Shown piece by piece: positions 4,445 to 7,736 of a stretch of DNA of 7,736 nucleotides. Both the position numbers and the translations under genes were made by a program. The number at the start of each line of letters is the position of its first letter. Position 1 is the stretch's first letter. Under the pieces are notes generated by a model, which saw nothing but the letters and a program-made list of their open reading frames with translations, made no database searches and had not been told where the DNA came from. Origin of the DNA: Treponema sp. (GTDB taxonomy: Bacteria; Spirochaetota; Spirochaetia; Treponematales; Treponemataceae); contig SFOB01000107.1 in assembly GCA_004554075.1 (NCBI GenBank), positions 1 to 7,736 on the forward strand, read 5' to 3'.

Positions 4445-7423
4445 ATGAAATCATTAACTTCTATAGACGAAATCTTACATAATCAGAAAGAAATCCGCGA
4501 AACTGCCCAGGCTTTTTTTGAAGAAAAGAGCATTTTTCCTTTGAACATTGAGGGCCTTTACGGAAGCCTTTTCAGCTATTTTACAGCAGAGGTATGCCGG
4601 TCAAATCATTTAAAATCAGTTCAGGCTGCCCAGTATTCTGCTTCCAGTAAGAGTTCTCCTTCTTATAAATTCTTTTCATCTGATTTACTGATTGTTGTTC
4701 CTACAGAAGCTGATGCCCGCGATATTGCAGAAGATTTAGCTGCTGTTTTTGAAGAAGCCGAAGTGCATATATTTCCGGACTGGGGAACTGTTCCTTACAG
4801 ACCTGCAGCCCGTGGTTCAGTAACCTTTGGTAAGAGAGCCGGTGTTCTTTCTAAACTTCTTAATAAAATTCAGGCAATAACATTTAAGACTAAACCCCGG
4901 ATTTTCCTTTTTACCCAGAGAGCCTTTATGTCGCCTCTGCCTAATCCTGAATATCTGGGAAATCTTTCTTTTAAGCTCAATAAAGGCGATAAGCTGGATA
5001 CAACAAGTATTGCCCAGAAGCTCAGCACTATGGGCTATACCCGCGTTCCAAAGGTAAATGTCCGCGGGGAATTCAGTCTTCGCGGTGAGGTTTTAGACAT
5101 CTTTTTGCCTTGCGATGAGCATGCAAGCCGCGTTATTTTTGATTTTGATGAAATTGAATCCTTTAAGGAATTTGAAACTGATACTCAGACAACCATAGGT
5201 TCAAAAGAGAATCTTCTGATTTATCCTACAAAAGAAGTGCTCTGGACTGATGAATTGATAGAAAAAGCCCGGGCCCGCATGGCTGAATATCAGCAAACTG
5301 CTATCAAAGAGGATGGGGCAGGAACAAGTGATTTCGCGGCTGCTGGTGCCAGTGGTTCGCAAGATTTTGCCGTACACCTGCCACTCACCGAAGCAGCTCA
5401 GAAATACCTGGAAAATCTTCTTACAGGCCTTTCTGTAAGTAAAGAAGCAGAGGGAGAAGAGTTCCTTTATCAGCTTGTTAATGATAAAACTTATACTTTA
5501 CTGGACTACATAGACGAGAATACATTTGTTTTATTTTTCAATTACGACAAACAGGAAAATGCCCGTCTTACAATAAACCGCGAATATAACAAGCTTTACC
5601 GCACCTCAAGAGAGGAATATCCGGTTTTACCGCCTGATATGGTGCTCTCTGATTATGAAAAACTGCTAGAAAATATCTCAAAATGTATACTTTTTAGAAC
5701 ATTAAATAAAGAAGACGGGGATAATTCTGTCTACCATTATCAGATTGGTGCAGAACCGGCACGTTCTTTCTTTGGAAACATCAATTTTATGAAGGAGGAG
5801 CTGACTCAGCTTCAGAATGCCGGGTGGAATATCTTCATTTTCACTGATAATGAGAATCAGCAGCTTCGTATTCACGAGATTTTTAAGGATTATACTGATA
5901 TTGCTGATGATGGTTCTGTTCATCCGGTAATCCTCATTCCAAAAGCAATTTCTGCCGGCTTCAGACTGCCAGAGGCAAAGCTTTTAGTAATTCAGGAAAA
6001 TGAGATTTTTGGCCGCCGTCAGTATGTTGCAAAATCTGTAAACAAGGCTAAATCTAAGGCAATAGACACCTTTGTAGAGCTGAATCCGGGTGATTATGTA
6101 GTACATGTAAACTGGGGTATTGGTCTTTTCCATGGAATTGAACGTGTAAAGGCCATGGGAAATGAGCGCGACTATATCAAGCTTGAATATGCTGATAACG
6201 AAATTGCCTTTGTTCCGATTGAGCAGGTAAACCTTGTTCAGCGATATATTGGAAACGAAGGTGATAAACCGCGCCTTGACCGCATTGGAAGTAAGTCCTG
6301 GGAAAGCCGTAAGAACAAGGTTAAGCAGGCTGTAGAAGATATTGCCCAGAAGCTGATTGATTTGTATTCACGTCGACAGGCTTCGGTTGGCTTTGCATTC
6401 CCTAAAGAAACTGAATGGCAGGCTGCCTTTGAAGCCGCTTTCCCTTATGAAGATACTCCGGATCAGATTACAGTAACCGAAGAAATAAAAGCTGATATGG
6501 AAAAGCCGGTTCCTATGGACCGCCTGATTTGCGGCGACGTTGGTTATGGAAAGACGGAAATTGCCATGCGTGCTGCCTTTAAGGCTGTAATGGGTGGTAA
6601 ACAGGTAGCTTTCCTTGCACCGACAACAATTCTTGCAGAACAGCATTATGAAAACTGTAAGAGCCGTTTTAAGAACTTCCCGGTAAAGATTGAACGCCTT
6701 TCACGCTTTGTTGCTCCTGCAGAACAGAAAAAGATTCTTGCTAAGGTTGCCGCAGGCGAAGTTGATATTCTCGTTGGAACTCACAGAATCATCCAGAAGG
6801 ATGTAAGCTTCAAAAAGCTTGGACTTATGATTATTGATGAAGAGCAGCGCTTTGGCGTAAAGGACAAGGAAAAGCTCAAGGTGATGAAGAATAACATCGA
6901 CTGTCTTACCATGTCTGCAACGCCTATTCCAAGAACCCTTCATATGAGCCTTTTGAAAATCCGCGATATGAGTCTTTTGACAACTCCGCCACAGAACCGC
7001 CAGGCAATTGAAACAGTTGTAGACGAGTTTACAGACGAGCGTGTTGCCCAGGCAATAAGACGCGAAATAGAGCGTGGCGGACAGGTTTTCTATCTGCATA
7101 ACAGAGTTGAGTCACTGCAGGAAATCCAGCGCAAGATTGAAACTCTGGTTCCGGAAGTATTAGTTGATGTAGCCCACGGTCAGATGACTTCGACACAGCT
7201 TGAAGAAATTTTCCACCGCTTTAAGATGGGCGGATTCCATGTTCTGATTGCGACAACAATCATCGAAAACGGAATTGATATTCCTAACGTAAATACAATC
7301 ATTATAGACCGCGCCGACATGTACGGGGTTTCTCAGCTCTATCAGCTGCGTGGTCGTGTTGGACGAAGCGACCGCCAGGCTTACGCATATCTTTTGTATC
7401 CGGAGAACAAGGCGCTTTCGGAG
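4445..7423 (+). CDS. mfd: Transcription-repair coupling factor Mfd, 3' end lost at junction
   Basis: Mfd is the cytoplasmic ATP-dependent translocase that removes RNA polymerase stalled at DNA damage and recruits UvrA for nucleotide excision repair. About 990 residues are present out of a usual 1,100-1,200. The N-terminal UvrB-like region includes FPDWGTVPYR. The RNA-polymerase-interaction/Tudor-like domain starts near residue 544 (ELNPGDYVVHVNWGIGLFHG). The translocase motor has Walker A GDVGYGKTE (697-705, Lys703), the DEEQ box at 798-801, SATPIPRTL and motif VI QLRGRVGRSDRQAYAY. The translocation (TRG) motif and the autoinhibitory C-terminal domain are missing, because the frame runs into methionyl-tRNA synthetase sequence after LLYPENKALSE. 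An Ala/Gly/Ser-rich insert lies at about 290-307. ATG 4445 is the first start after an upstream in-frame stop (4424). No Shine-Dalgarno is evident, and the TATAAT at 4422 implies a leader of about ten bases. The truncation is probably an assembly artefact. Confidence 0.93.
7403..7423. other. Probable assembly junction (mfd / metG)
   Basis: These 21 bases encode ENKALSE, which fits both families: Mfd after motif VI (LLYP-ENKALSE) and MetG before the zinc knuckles (ENKALSE-QFY). Left of it the protein is unmistakably Mfd and AT-rich. Right of it the protein is unmistakably MetG and GC-rich. The join cannot be placed more precisely because the bases suit both parents. The shared stretch is about the size of a short assembly k-mer, so two genomes were probably bridged there. 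Confidence 0.85.
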
Positions 7424-7736
7424 CAGTTCTACGCGGCGATGGAGAAGTCGGGCGGCATCACGAAGAAGACGACGCCGCAGCTTTACTGCGAGCACTGCAA
7501 GATGTTCCTTCCGGACCGCTTCGTGAAGGGCACGTGTCCGAAGTGCGGCGCGCCGCACCAGTACGGCGACAGCTGCGACAAGTGCGGTTCGACGTACGCG
7601 GCCGAGGAGCTCGGAAGCCCCGTCTGCACGACCTGCGGCCACACGCCGGTCGTGAAGGACTCCGAGCACCTCTACTTCGAGCTCGAGCCGCAGCACGAGT
7701 ACCTCGAGAAGTGGATTCCCGAGCACACGACGAGCG
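7403..7736 (+). CDS. metG: Methionyl-tRNA synthetase fragment, foreign, open at both ends
   Basis: This is an internal piece of methionyl-tRNA synthetase (class I, charges tRNA-Met), covering the zinc-knuckle connective region and a little beyond. The reading is ENKALSEQFYAAMEKSGG, then ITKKTTPQLYC and the hallmark MFLPDRFVKGTCPKCG, followed by QYGDSCDKCGSTY and TPVVKDSEHLYFEL. Four CxxC pairs (CEHC, CPKC, CDKC, CTTC) indicate the two-knuckle form able to hold two zinc ions. Escherichia coli MetG keeps fewer of these cysteines. The N-terminal HIGH motif and the rest of the Rossmann fold, which should lie upstream, are absent: the upstream sequence is Mfd. The KMSKS motif would lie beyond the window. 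GC content is about 65% here against about 40% just upstream, and codons favour G/C in third position. The fragment most likely comes from a different, GC-rich organism. The open frame on the opposite strand (7160-7726) is a by-product of that composition. Confidence 0.88.

Noticed and set aside
6368..7099. Minus-strand open frames inside mfd (also 5702-5923)
   Set aside because: They are antisense to conserved Mfd motor sequence and have no ribosome binding site or recognisable family.
7160..7726. Long open frame (188 codons) on the minus strand across the mfd/metG junction
   Set aside because: It is antisense to two clearly coding segments, is Arg/Leu/Ala-rich as expected from the reverse of GC-rich codons, and shows no recognisable domain.
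4445..7736. A natural Mfd-MetRS fusion protein as a new system
   Set aside because: Both partners are cut in the middle of essential domains and base composition changes at the join. A short sequence fitting both genes accounts for the in-frame reading.
1..7736. CRISPR array, transposase, phage or defence genes
   Set aside because: No regularly spaced repeats, no DDE or integrase motifs and no structural phage proteins were seen. The only repeats are the two-copy palindromic element and short local palindromes.

Overview
The window looks like host- or gut-associated treponeme (Spirochaetota) DNA from a metagenomic assembly. This rests on gene content and family resemblance, not on a database search. 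The DNA is AT-rich and tightly packed up to about 7.4 kb, and it changes abruptly to about 65% GC in the last ~310 bases.

Layout. Positions 6-2288 hold a plus-strand cluster. It contains a small exported/membrane protein of unknown function, an S4-domain RluD-type pseudouridine synthase joined to it by a TAATG overlap, and a second, S4-less RluA-family pseudouridine synthase. The second synthase begins inside a dispersed GTCATTGC...CAATCC repeat and ends inside a tRNA gene on the other strand. Positions 2187-2365 hold a compact minus-strand tRNA-Leu(CAG) unit: promoter, tRNA and a hairpin/T-tract terminator. The terminator and the 3' half of the tRNA are antisense to the end of the synthase gene. 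A second, inverted copy of the dispersed repeat (2362-2408) lies just upstream of the tRNA and supplies part of its -35 box.

Positions 2409-4389 hold a three-gene minus-strand operon: a periplasmic two-domain protein, a receiver-like protein lacking the phospho-acceptor Asp, and a zinc-ribbon protein with a C-terminal membrane anchor. The last two are joined by an ATGA overlap. A 55-base divergent intergenic region separates this operon from mfd (transcription-repair coupling factor), which starts at 4445 with a perfect TATAAT box only ~17 bases before the start codon.

The mfd frame never closes. At codons reading ENKALSE (7403-7423) it passes in frame into the zinc-knuckle region of a methionyl-tRNA synthetase with very different base composition. 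The best reading is an assembly chimera joined at a short sequence shared by two organisms, not a natural Mfd-MetRS fusion. Everything right of about 7403 should be treated as foreign to the rest of the contig.

I found no CRISPR array, transposase, phage gene or defence system. The most interesting items are the chimeric junction, the synthase/tRNA/terminator overlap, the repeat that appears to supply expression signals, and the pseudo-receiver/zinc-ribbon operon of unknown function.
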